NCBI GenBank assembly: GCA_030267565.1
Contig: BRXU01000006.1
Coordinates: 3,274,001 to 3,338,000, forward strand
DNA from: Pleodorina starrii
Taxonomy: Eukaryota > Chlorophyta > Chlorophyceae > Chlamydomonadales > Volvocaceae
DNA length: 64,000 nucleotides
Direction of reading: 5' to 3'
Below are positions 25,529-35,496 of the stretch, one piece after another. The notes below the pieces were generated by a model. It ran no database searches. It was given only the letters and a program-made list of their open reading frames with translations, and was not told the DNA's origin. The position numbers were made by a program, and so were the translations under genes. Position 1 is the stretch's first letter; each line of letters begins with the position of its first letter.

Positions 25529-27322
25529 CGTGTGTGTGTAGGGCGGCGGGGTTGGGCGCTCTGCGATGGGGTCGGCGTGCGTGTGCGTACATGCGTGCGC
25601 GCGTTCGTGTCTGTGGACGGTGTCTGTGGATGTGAAGTAGACGCGTGGGTGCGTGGGTGCGTGGGTGTGGATGCGTGCACGGAAACCGTGCGCCCGCGCC
25701 AACCGCTCCTCCCTCGCCCCTCCCTCGCCCCCTCCCTCGCCCCCTCCCTCGCCCCCTCCGCCCCCCTTGAACCCAATCACAGGCACGTTTGGTAAGTATT
25801 ACCATGCCCCGGTCGCTTTTCTATTGTTTACATTACGATACACAAATCATATTATTTATTTATAATATGACCCAAAGTCAATGTATAATGATATAACTCA
25901 GTGCTTTTCAAGTGTTCAAACAGTGCTCACTAGCCCACAGTGCGGCATGTGGTGACGCCGCCGTCATCGCGACTTTGTCACGTAACGCCGCTGGCCTAGT
26001 CCCTGCCGTTCCGGCACAAAGCACACATGCTGTGTTGGGGGCACTCTCCAAAGGCCGCGGCCCCAACGCGGAACTGGCCCCGCTCCCCGAAAGTGCCCCC
26101 GCCACATTACCATGCGCTCCTAGCATTCTCCCCAGCGCGGGAGGGGAAAGGGGGACAGAGGGAATGCCAGTGGTGCGATCGCACACCCGAACCAGGAGGT
26201 GTAAGCGATATCAGCGTGCGTCCGTGCTGCCCCCCTGACGAAGCCGAAGCATGCGTCCCCTGACGGAGCAACGGGGCCGAGCAACCTTTTTCGGCATTGA
26301 AGAAGCCAAGCCGACACCCTAAAAGCCCCTAGTCGTAATCTAATCCACGCTGGTATTTACAATAATCATAATCATACTCTCTGTCTGTAATACGTGTGTT
26401 CATCTACCGTATTCCCTCCGCTCCATACTACCACCACTGTTTCACCGCGCTCCGGAACCAACCCCCCCCTTCCAGGCTCCTACTCGGTGATGCACCTGGT
26501 GGGTGCGGAGCGGGCCGCTTGCGCCATCATCGCACTGGACACCCCGGGGGCCAACTACCGGGCGGTCTACACCATGTCCAAGCACTTCCCCCACGTCAAG
26601 ACCTACGTGCGCGCGCACGACATCACCAACGCGGGTGAGAACCGGGGAGGGAGGGAGGGACCCTTAAAACCCGCTTGCTTCTTGAGCGCGCTCTCCCTTT
26701 CTCTCCTTCCCCTTGACCACCACACCTGCCAGCCTGTCCGCCTGCCATACTCTGTCCATCCTCCTCCACCTCAACCTCCCCAACCTCCTTCGACCTCCCT
26801 CTTCGACCTCCCTCCTCTTCCTGTCAGTTAACTTGGAGCGCGCGGGCGCTACGGCGGTGGTTCCGGAGACTCTGGAGCCGTCGCTGCAGCTGGCGGCCGC
26901 GGTACTGCGCGAGATGGACTTCAACACAGAAGAGGTGGGCACCGGGCGATGGGTACCGGGCGATGGGTACCGGGCAATGGGCACCGGGCAATGGGAGCAG
27001 GAAGAGGATTACAGCCTCTCACCTAACCACCACCGAACACCCTAACCACCATAACTGCTAACCACCATAACCGCCACTTTTGTAGGTGAGCTCCATCGTG
27101 GACGAGTTCCGCCGCAAGCACCTGGCCGACCTGCAGCTGCTCTCCGCGAGCTCCGGAACCAGCCTCGGCTACGGATTCGAGCAGAAGAAGAAGCAGGAGG
27201 GCGGAGCGCAGGCGGCGGCGGCGGGCGCAGGCTCCGGTTCCGGAGCCAGCGCCGCTGGCGCCGGCTCGACGGGCACCGCCTCCGGGGACGGCACGCCCAT
27301 GCTGTCACCCGCGGCGGCATAG
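13833..27322 (+). CDS. KEA: KEA1/2-type chloroplast K+/H+ antiporter (CPA2 exchanger plus RCK domain)
   Basis: Eighteen exons: 13833-14414, 15895-15987, 16361-16444, 16725-16850, 17121-17696, 18682-18793, 19190-19389, 19705-19824, 20153-20366, 21184-21371, 21773-21913, 22709-22873, 23267-23368, 23753-23795, 25359-25493, 26476-26634, 26828-26934 and 27086-27322. They join in phase to 1127 residues. Residues ~160-350 are Ala/Glu/Lys-rich coiled coil, as in the stromal arm of plant KEA1/2. A hydrophobic segment at ~445-465 precedes the multi-helix exchanger domain (~490-895; e.g. [33 protein letters not shown]). The RCK domain begins HVIIAGYGRVG (~911-921), a Rossmann nucleotide-binding motif. 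Related proteins exchange K+ for H+ across the inner envelope. An in-frame ATG at 13995 gives a better transit peptide ([10 protein letters not shown]...), so the start is uncertain. Intron 5 uses a GC donor. Confidence 0.93.
16999..17034 (+). repeat. Interstitial TTTTAGGG telomere-type repeat in KEA intron 4
   Basis: About four degenerate units of TTTTAGGG, the Chlamydomonas-type telomere repeat, lie 87 bases before an exon. Similar short runs are at 44732-44793, 46404-46428, 5757-5783 and (reverse) 56143-56161. Confidence 0.7.
18044..18670. repeat. CCCTCCCTCTCA-type minisatellite filling KEA intron 5
   Basis: About 630 bases of tandem 12-base units (CCCTCCCTCTCA, CCCTCCCTTTCG and variants), often grouped in threes as a 36-base higher-order unit. 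The strand is almost purely pyrimidine and runs up to the 3' splice site at 18681. It produces long but meaningless Arg/Gly- and Glu/Gly-rich open frames on the minus strand. Confidence 0.95.
20374..20393 (+). repeat. GA microsatellite in KEA intron
   Basis: A short pure GA run just after the 5' splice site at 20367. A similar run follows the donor at 25494 (about 25502-25524). Confidence 0.8.
22130..22570 (+). repeat. Two units of a ~250-bp repeat in KEA intron 11
   Basis: Two units, each beginning GCATCCATCTAAGCCTGCTA (22144 and 22420). They continue through CGCAGGGATGCAAAAG, the GCCCGCCGGGCGGC palindrome and CGGCCGGCCGGGGCCGCCCG. The same unit is found four more times in intron 14. Confidence 0.9.
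24083..25060 (+). repeat. Four units of the ~250-bp repeat in KEA intron 14
   Basis: Unit starts (GCATCCATCTAAG) are at 24114, 24381, 24664 and 24905. Each holds the same ordered blocks as in intron 11, with small indels, and a shared CAAGCACGCATCGGCACCAT block. This repeat accounts for most of the 1.56-kb intron. Confidence 0.9.
26936..26993 (+). repeat. 14-bp tandem repeat in KEA intron 17
   Basis: Four units of roughly GGTACCGGGCGATG directly after the 5' splice site at 26935. Confidence 0.8.
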
Positions 27323-30300
27323 GCGGTGTGTGGAGGGGGGGAGGCACGCGCGGCTCCCGGCATACTGATTTTCTCCGCGGTAGGCGCGGTAGGTAGGTAG
27401 ATCGATTGCGGCGCTTTCGAGGTCACCGACCGCCGCTTCCGCCATCTCGCCGCCGTCCGGTCACGACGTCGGGATCCTGCCAGGGGCAGGGCGCCTTTGG
27501 ATGGGCGTTGGCGGCGGCGGCGGCGGCGGCACCGCCAGGGGGCCCGGCCCCGGATGTGTCTTTGAGCTCTCGACCCAACACAGCTACAGTCCGGTTGGAA
27601 GGGTGGTGGTGGTGGCGCGTGAGCGGAGGTGGAGAACGGGGTTTGAGGGGTGAAAGAGCGGAGGGATGGTGGCTGGAGGAGGTGTCGTTGACAGGACCCC
27701 CAAGTAGGGACGGTTGAGATATGGTACCCGCAGGAGCGGGGCTCGCAGCGCTTGGGCTGGCTGGCCGCTAATTGCGGGATGCTGGGCTGTTAGGCCGGCA
27801 GGAGCACAGCAGCGCAGCGAGCATCAGCATCAGCAGCAGCATCACCCGTGTCGGCGGATTTTCAGGTCGCAAAGCACTGTAGGATGCTGTTTGTATGTTG
27901 GGGAGTGAGGTGGAATGGCGGGGGCTTACCTTCGGTGCGAAACGGATGTTGTTCGTTTGTGTCGGCTCATCCGGGGCTTGGATGTATCGTCTCGTCTCGG
28001 ATGTTGGGTGGGGTGCTCTGCCCGCAGAGGCCAACCGCGAAGCGCATTGCCTGGCCTCCCGAGGGCGAACACCCGCCTGGGCCGTGAGCTGTGTTGATGG
28101 TGGTGGTGCGCTGCCGTTGTCGTTTGACGGGACGCGAAGACTCTGGTGGTTTGGTGGTTGGAGGTTCGATGGCTGTGGCGGTGACGGCTGCGGCATACCG
28201 TATGGTGGGCACCCTTCACGCCTTCAGGCACATGCCTGTGTGGTTGAGCTGAGCGGCGGTGCGGGGGTGGGGGTAAGGGGGGCTCGCGGCGCGCCCTCTG
28301 GCTGGAGTACGGCAGACATACCTGGCCTGGCGTGGGGCCTGGGGTGGACCTTGAGATGCGATCCTTTGATCCTTTGCAGCGCACAAAATAACCCAACACA
28401 ACCCAATAAGAGGCAGCAACAACCGTAGGTGCAGCAGCAGCAATAGCAGCAGCGGAGGCGACGGCGTCGGCTGGACGCGCCCGTCTTTCGATTGGGTCGG
28501 CCGTCCGGTTGGTGGCTTCATCCGTGCGTGTGTGCGTTCGTGTATGTGTTCGGGGCTCCCCGAGGTACCGTACATTGTCGCGCGCTTGGAAGGCGTCGCC
28601 GACGCTCCCGTGCCGTGCTGTGCCCGCGCTGCGTGCTTCCTGCGAGCACCTCACGGCTCTCCGGCTTTTGGCTCTTGCGATTGAATGGACTGTGTGCATG
28701 TGGTCACGTGCGCGCGCGCATGCGGCCTGCTCGGTGTTTTCTTGTGGGAAGGTGCAGGGAAGAAAAGGTACCGCAGCTTAGGGCCGGCTGACGAGACGGC
28801 GTTTAGCGACCCTCTTGCTTGTTGGAGGGACTGCAACGGCGGCGGCGGCGGCTTGACGGTGGTGGTGGTGGTGGTGGCCGCCACGACTGCCGCCGCAGCG
28901 AAGCAAGGGTGGAGGAGGCCTTGCGAGGAGGAGGAAGAGGCTGTGCGCGCACGTTTACGGTAGCTCTCGTGCACCCGGTCAGTAGCGGTGTCACAAGTGG
29001 GTGCTGGCTGCCGGGCTGGGCGTTGTGAGCGCGCGGCCGGGGGCCCCGGGCGACCGACCCGAATAACGCTGCCAGCCAGCCAGGCAGACATCGACGTACT
29101 GGGAGCTGACACGTCGAGGGCAGTGCGACGTTTCGCGTGGGTCTGCCCACAGGTCGATTCGGTGTTCCTCCTCCACCGAATTCTTTGGTGTCTCTTTAGT
29201 GGTGTTGGTTCCTGACGCAGCGAGAGTGCTGCACTCCGCGTGACGAAAAAACGCAGCACGCCTGCGTAAATCTGTGGCCCCGGTCTGGCGGCCCTGGTGC
29301 GGCAGTGAGGCGGCCGTCCCGCTTCCGTGCCTGAGCGTGTGAAGGACCGTGTGGTTGGTTTTGCTTTTTGCTTGGACGAGTCGCAGCAGTCGGGAAATTG
29401 ACTGCGTAGCAGACCGGTGTAAGAACGCCATCACGGTCTCTCGGTGGTTCTGGAGATCGGGACAGAGTTGACCGGCATGAAATGATGGTACGTACGCAAG
29501 GGCGGTCATGAGCAGAGCAGGAGCGAAGGGCGTGCCCTCAGCTCCCGTCGGCGGCCATCAGCACATCGGCATGGGAGGCGCCGCGGCGGCCGGGCCGCCT
29601 CGCCGCGCCCCGTAACGGTTCGGAAGCAGCACAACGGCCTCTCGGCTGCGGTTGAGTGCTTGGAGAAGTTCTTGGCATCGTTCGCGGACGGAACGTACGC
29701 ACGTCGCCACATCCATTCACAAAGTGTGCTTTGTCGCCGCGACCGCGGCCCAGTCTTTCTGCGTTCCATAGCGGGCCCGCGGATGAGGAAAATCTGCTGA
29801 TGTCGGGGCATTCTGAGGCAAGAGGATGCTGGAACCGGGCCCGACTGCCCGTGCTCGGCCAGGGCTCGGCTATTACGGGTCATCAAAGACGCTGGCAGCG
29901 CCGCGGTCCCAGAGGTATGGCTGTGAGCTCTTAAAGTGTGAACTTTCCTACCGTGGTTTGTTGCTTTGAAAGTTACTGGGCGCCCGTCGCCTCTGCGTCG
30001 AGCGTCGCGCCTGCTGCGCCACAGGAAGCTCAGCACGGGGCAACGTTGCCCCAGGCAGCGTTGACTGCGACCTTCATGCAGCCGTTGCGACATGAAACTT
30101 GTATCAAACTTCGTGCAAACCGTATACCGACATCGTATATTGCCTCGAGCCTTGCCAGTTGATTTTCGTACAGCTTCGCAGGCCTCCTCGGTTGGTCGTA
30201 TAACAGACCCAGGCCAAACTTCCCGACGTGATTTACCGAGGCAATGCTCATTTTCTTGAATGTGCTCGCCTTTTTACAGCCTTATATTTTGCTTTTCACA

Positions 30301-30866
30301 TGCTGTAAAATATTAAGGTTGTGATTCTTGCTTGGCCGAATCGGTTTCAGGGGCTTCAGCGTTCAGGCCGTGAGGTTCGTCTTTCAGGCCAAGCCCATAC
30401 ACTATTGCCTTCCGTGACAACTACACAACTCTGTTGAGCGACACACCACACCGTTCGTCATCTTGTGGAAGGGGTTTAGTTGCAACGTCGTCGACAGACG
30501 GAGATGGCCCACGGCTTGCTGATGCCGCTTATGATTACGCTGGTACTGGGAAACGGAGCCATATGGGCAGGTGAATTGAGGTAGCCTTCCGTTGGCTTTG
30601 CTTGCTTCTTTGCGTCGACAGGTCAAACACGATGCAAAGTATGACACACAACGACCGGTACTAATACAGCAGCGCGTTAACTCACGCAAACAATTCACGT
30701 TCACATCAATAACTTTGGCTCGAACGCGAAACAAATTCTTACACAACCACCGGCTGTCATAGCTGTCCCTGACTGACTATTTATACGCAAGGCTTTCCAG
30801 TTTTGCGCCCTTTGCCCCTTTAACCTTGCCGCCTGGCATGCCCACTTCCCATTTTCCTCGTTTCAG
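27323..30866. other. KEA 3' flank; no gene seen
   Basis: No frame in these 3.5 kb shows a recognisable domain. Candidate TGTAA polyadenylation signals for KEA are at 29418-29422 and 30304-30308. From about 29900 the sequence is less GC-rich, which may mark the promoter side of the next gene. Confidence 0.45.
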
Positions 30867-31687
30867 ACGCCGCTATTGTAGTGGATCAGGCCGCGCAATC
30901 CCTCTCGTCCCGGTCAACCAACCGCCGCAGCCTCCGGCCGGCTGCAACTACCGCCCAGCACCTTCTCAGAGCCACCTCACACGTCGCACGCCCGGCGACC
31001 TCCTCGCCTGATCCGGCCCGCGAGGCATCCGCTTCCTCCTCTTCCGCACCTACGCAGCCGCTCCCGGCCCTGCTGCCCGACCACCTCATCCCCTCCGCGA
31101 AGCCCTCCCCCGCCACCGAGTTGCCGGCCCACTTATGGACAGAAGAATACACACTGACGGAGGAATGGCTGCAACTCCAGCGCTCCAAGACACCAGCCCG
31201 GTCACCCAGCCCGCCAGTGCACCTCACCGTTAGCCTCACCGCCGGGGTTGCCTTCCAGGCACGCACCACGCCCTCTCCAGCGCTGCTCCGCGGCTTTGGC
31301 GCCGAGGAGGAGGACTGCGGCCGCATGGCGGCGCTGGTGGCCTCCAACCTGACTGCCGCCGCGGCGACGGTGGGCGTGCGCCTCGCCGCGCTGCCGGCGG
31401 TGGAGCGATGCGACGGCACTTGGTTCTCGATGCGCGTGGCTTTTGGGATCGAGTCGAGCGATTGCGGGGCGCTGTCCGATGAGATCTACCGCGACCTGCC
31501 GCGCTGGGTCAACGCAGCGCTGGGCCGCGCGCCGGAGGCGGCCGTGACGTGCGGCGGGGCCGCGGTCGGCGGAGCGGAGGGGGAGGAGGAGGACGGGGAG
31601 AGCTTCACCACGGCGTGGGCGTACGGCAGCGGCGAGGGCGCCGCGCGCAACGGCTGCGTGGCGCTGGCCTACGCGCACGTTTGCTGA
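30867..31687 (+). CDS. Hypothetical protein, probable 3' terminal exon
   Basis: An open frame follows a good 3' splice site (CGTTTCAG ending at 30866) and runs to TGA at 31685-31687, about 272 residues. There is no in-frame ATG in its first half, so it is probably the last exon of a gene whose upstream exon I could not find. The N-terminal part is Ser/Ala/Pro/Thr-rich. The middle is better ordered: LPAHLWTEEYTLTEEWLQLQ, VHLTVSLTAGVAFQARTT and ERCDGTWFSMRVAFGIESSD. An acidic Gly/Glu linker precedes a short C-terminal block. I do not recognise the family. Its 3' flank is duplicated 9.5 kb away (41218-41423). Confidence 0.5.
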
Positions 31688-31725
31688 GAGAGTTGTGGGG
31701 CTCCGGGCTCGTGCGTGGGTTGTGT

Positions 31726-31935
31726 GCTCTGTAGCGGAGACGAACGAGCCGGGCAGACAGCGCGTGTTGGGTCTGGTCCAGAGAGCGGGGCGTTGTGTCA
31801 GATGCGAGCCGCAGCAGCGCCCTTTCGGGGAAGGTGAACAGGTGATGGTCCTCTGGCGAACCGGAACAAATGAGGATTTTTGTTTGTCGATTAACGAACG
31901 GTATATCCGGGGTAATTGCACACGAGTGGGTGTTG
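31726..31935 (+). repeat. 3'-flank segment duplicated at 41218-41423
   Basis: The ~210 bases after the hypothetical ORF, from GTGCTCTGTAGCGGAGACGA to ACGAGTGGGTGTTG, recur at 41218-41423 with scattered substitutions and small indels. No gene was found in front of the second copy. Confidence 0.85.
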
Positions 31936-32374
31936 ACGTATTGTTTGTTTTTCGTCTTTGCAGCATCGATCAGTGTACCATTATACGACTGTCAAGCCTA
32001 GGCGCAGACCACAGCGAGAAGCCCGTACACACGGTACTCGTTTGCTTGCTGTTTCATCGAGAGAAAAAGAGAGAGACAGAATGAGAGAGAAAGAGAGAGA
32101 GAAAGAGAGAGGTTTTCATTTTGACATGTACAGGAGTGCGTGTTGCTGGGCGGGTGTGGAATGGAGGGCGCACATGTGGCATTTTGGTGTTCATTACATG
32201 CGCGCGGATGTGCGGTGGGTATTGGCGGAGGGGTGGAGGGGTGGATGCTGACGCCAGCGCCGCGGCAGGAGATGACAAACAAGCAATGAACCTCGATGGA
32301 TGGAGGAACTGCCGGGGCGGCGTTGGCGAAACAGAAGTGGCCCCAGGGCAGAAGTGGATCCAGGCAGATGGCTC

Positions 32375-33117
32375 TGTCAGGGTAAATCAGCGTCACTGAG
32401 AAACTGGCGTCGGGCAATGTCAGTTGAATCCGTTAGCGAGGCGGTTGGCGACTAAGTGCAAGCGCAAACCGTTATTGCTGCGAAAGCCGTATTTATTGTC
32501 TTTGTGAGCATCCTGGATGTGGCTTTACGACGAATACGTCGGAGCTTCGAAAGGGCGGCTCTAGGGACGCCGCCTGTGTTGTGTCGGAGGGGCCTTATGA
32601 GCTGGCCCTGTATCAGTCCGCGAGGGCGCTGTTAGCGTCACCTTGAGGCATTGTCTGCTTGCAGCTATGCAGGGGTTACCCTACCCCGTAGAGCCCTAGG
32701 CTCTCGGGCGTTGTTTGTAGTGCGTTAGAATGTAGTTTTGGCGCCATGCATGGACCTCGGCCACCGGCAGGCTCTGCTGCTCATCCTGTAACTAGTCCGT
32801 CTGAGCTTTGCCAATGTGAACTCTGGACATAGCCAAACAGCACGGTCGCCTCGCGGCTCATCAACGGCAGCCGTGGCGCTGGGGGACGCCTCAATGCCGC
32901 CTCTGCTGCTCGACACTCGTCGCTTCCGCCGCCGTCTTCTGCCTACTTCCTGAGATCTTCCGACAGTCAGCGTGCCCATCAGATGCTCCTTCCGTTTAGC
33001 CGTGTCATGGACGTCACCGTGGTTGGGGAGCGAGGCGCCCAGCGGGCGACGATCGACGTCATCGTCCGTCCTCCTCGGCCTCCCTCCCCTGTGCGCCACT
33101 GCTTTGCCTCAAGGTGA
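32375..33117. mobile_element. Truncated copy of a TGTCAGGGTAAA-ended element
   Basis: This 743-bp segment is nearly identical to 34680-35426. The differences I see are a few single-base changes and one 4-base indel. It begins with the terminal motif TGTCAGGGTAAA but stops inside the right inner inverted repeat and lacks the last ~70 bases, including the right terminal repeat. No transposase frame is visible, so it would be non-autonomous. Confidence 0.8.
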
Positions 33118-33445
33118 TGGTTCTAACCCACCGTTTCTACTCATTGTGACGTCAGAAGAAGCTTTCGATGGGCAACGCGTGAACATTGTCGGAGCAAGCA
33201 TGCGGACCAAGTTCTTGATCGAAGCGCGATGCCGGCCGCCGAAGTAAGCTGGTGATATAGTGTTTTACAGACGGCGAATTTGGCTTACAGTATGCAGCAG
33301 AGCTTGGCTTGTTGCCTTGGCATGTCGTGGAAGTTGTTTTGCGCAGTAATACGCGGTGTTTAGGTAGATTACTGATGTTATCAGCTGTGCGCGCAAAGTC
33401 TATTATTTTGTTTTGGTGATATCTGAGATGCCGCTTCGAGCACAC

Positions 33446-34584
33446 TCATGATGGCCCATGGGCCGTTACATTCCAACCGTCGTTGCCGGCCCAACGGTTC
33501 CCGCCGTCCAATACGCGAGTGTCCAGCATGCCGCGTTTAGTACTGCGCACTGCCGCTTTTAGCTCACCCTCGCGTCTGCGTGTTGAGTCGAGTCGAAGCA
33601 ACGAGGTCGGATATCTGGCCGTACACTTACTATCAACGCCTCGTTCCATCATATCAAATTAGCTGCCGGAGCAAAGCCCGCGCCATTAAAGAGCGACTAA
33701 TGGGCACGCCCGGTATGTTTGGGGGGATGGGTTGGCTGCCCGAGACTAAGCCACTGACGTACACTCTCCCGTAGCCGGATCTGCGATTTCCTTGTTTGCA
33801 GTCGGCGCGCTTTTCAGCCCGACATGCTTTATCGCTGGAACTCCTCCGCCTGTCGTGCTGGGGGGGGAATGGGGCGCGCCGTTTGCCGCAGTGCAGCGTG
33901 GTAGCTGGCGCCCTTCGTATCGCCCGTAGGCAGCCCCACCCGTTGAGAGAGAGTGCCTCGCGTTCATTTCACAGCCGTCGCAGTCGTTTGTTTTGAAGGT
34001 GAATACGTCAAGTGATGCTGTTGCCGGCCTGTCCTTGGCCTGAACTGCTGGCGCCCTTCGGTCCTGCGTATCCAGCGCGCCGCAATTAGTATTTCGCACG
34101 GCAGCATTCCTGCCCGTCGTCACGGCATGCGTGTTGAGTTATGGCAAAGTTTGGTGGTCGTGCATCTGGCCGTACAATGTCTTTCGACGCCTCGTTAAAT
34201 CAAATCACATTAAATGCCGCAGCAAAGCCCGGCGTTCAATCAAATCACATTAAATGCCGTAGCAAAGCCCGCGCCACTAAAGAGCGACTAATGGGCGCGC
34301 ACGGCTTGGGGGAATGGGTTGGCTGCCCGAGACTAAGCCGTTGACATACCCGTGCCGTTAGCCGGATCGCGACACCTTTGCTTGCTGTCGGTGCGCTTCA
34401 GCCCGACATGCTTTATTGCCGGGGCTTTTCCCGCCTGTCGTGCTTGGAGGGACGGTGCGCGCCGTGTGCCGTACAGTGCAGTCGCTGGCTCCGTTCGGTC
34501 CGTAGGTTTTCGTGCCGCATAAGGCATAGCATGCGTGTCTTCAGTTGTACCCCGTTGCACGGCTCGGCGCCTTCGTTCGTTCAT
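33446..34584. repeat. Diverged ~500-bp tandem duplication
   Basis: About 33500-33990 and 34070-34530 share ordered blocks: GCGTGTTGAGT, ATCTGGCCGTACA, AAGAGCGACTAATGGGC, GGTTGGCTGCCCGAGACTAA, CAGCCCGACATGCTTTAT and CCGCCTGTCGTGCT. Divergence and indels show it is old. Within the second copy a 32-34-base subunit (CAAATCACATTAAATGCCG) is itself doubled at 34199-34260. No gene was recognised. Confidence 0.8.
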
Positions 34585-34628
34585 CCCTAGCCCGCTTTGC
34601 TAGCAAGCTTCGGTCTGGGGGGGGAGTG

Positions 34629-34677
34629 AGGCGCCTACGTGGCCGAACCGTCCCACCGACGGCCGTTTATCCTGACA
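34629..34677. mobile_element. Right-end fragment of the TGTCAGGGTAAA element
   Basis: These 49 bases match the right end of the full element (35448-35496), including TTTATCCTGACA. They abut the left end of the next copy with only two bases between, forming the palindrome CCTGACAGCTGTCAGG. Confidence 0.85.
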
Positions 34678-34679
34678 GC

Positions 34680-35496
34680 TGTCAGGGTAAATCAGCGTCA
34701 CTGAGAAACTGGCGTCGGGCAATGTCAGTTGAATCCGTTAGCGAGGCGGTTGGCGACTAAGTGCAAGCGCAAACCGTTATTGCTGCGAAAGCCGTATTTA
34801 TTGTCTTTGTGAGCATCCTGGATGTGGCTTTACGACGAATACGTCGGAGCTTCGAAAGGGCGGCTCTAGGGACGCCGCCTGTGTTGTGTCGGAGGGGCCT
34901 TATGAGCTGGCCCTGTATCAGTCCGAGAGGGCGCTGTTAGCGTCACCTTGAGGCATTGTCTGCTTGCAGCTATGCAGGGGTTACCCTACCCCGTAGAGCC
35001 CTAGGCTCTCGGGCGTTGTTTGTAGTGCGTTAGAATGTAGTTTTGGCGCCATGCATGGACCTCGGCCATCGGCAGGCTCTGCTGCTCATCCTGTAACTAG
35101 TCCGTCTGAGCTTTGCCAATGTGAACTCTGGACATAGCCAAACAGCACGGTCGCCTCGCGGCTCATCAACGGCAGCCGTGGCGCTGGGGGACGCCTCAAT
35201 GCCGCCTCTGCGTGCTGCTCGACACTCGTCGCTTCCGCCGCCGTCTTCTGCCTACTTCCTGAGATCTTCCGACAGTCAGCGTGCCCATCAGATGCTCCTT
35301 CCGTTTAGCCGTGTCATGGACGTCACCGTGGTTGGGGAGCGAGGCGCCCAGCGGGCGACGATCGACGTCATCGTCCGTCCTCCTCGGCCTCCCTCCCCTG
35401 TGCGCCACTGCTTTGCCTCAAGGTGACGCTAACAGCGCCCTCGAGTGAGGCGCCTACGTGGCCGAACCGTCCCACCGACGGCCGTTTACCCTGACA
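34680..35496. mobile_element. Complete 817-bp non-autonomous DNA-transposon-like element
   Basis: The left end TGTCAGGGTAAA (34680-34691) is the exact reverse complement of the right end TTTACCCTGACA (35485-35496). Inside is a perfect 29-base inverted repeat (34927-34955 with 35414-35442). No long open frame is present. A second, truncated copy lies at 32375-33117. The ends, size and copy similarity fit a recently active MITE-like element. A target-site duplication cannot be read because the left flank is another element fragment. I do not recognise the superfamily. Confidence 0.75.

Noticed and set aside
26393..26831. 145-residue plus-strand frame as a separate gene
   Set aside because: It is KEA exon 16 extended into both flanking introns.
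27926..28699. 257-residue minus-strand frame downstream of KEA
   Set aside because: Low-complexity His/Arg/Thr content; no recognisable block and likely opposite the KEA 3' UTR.
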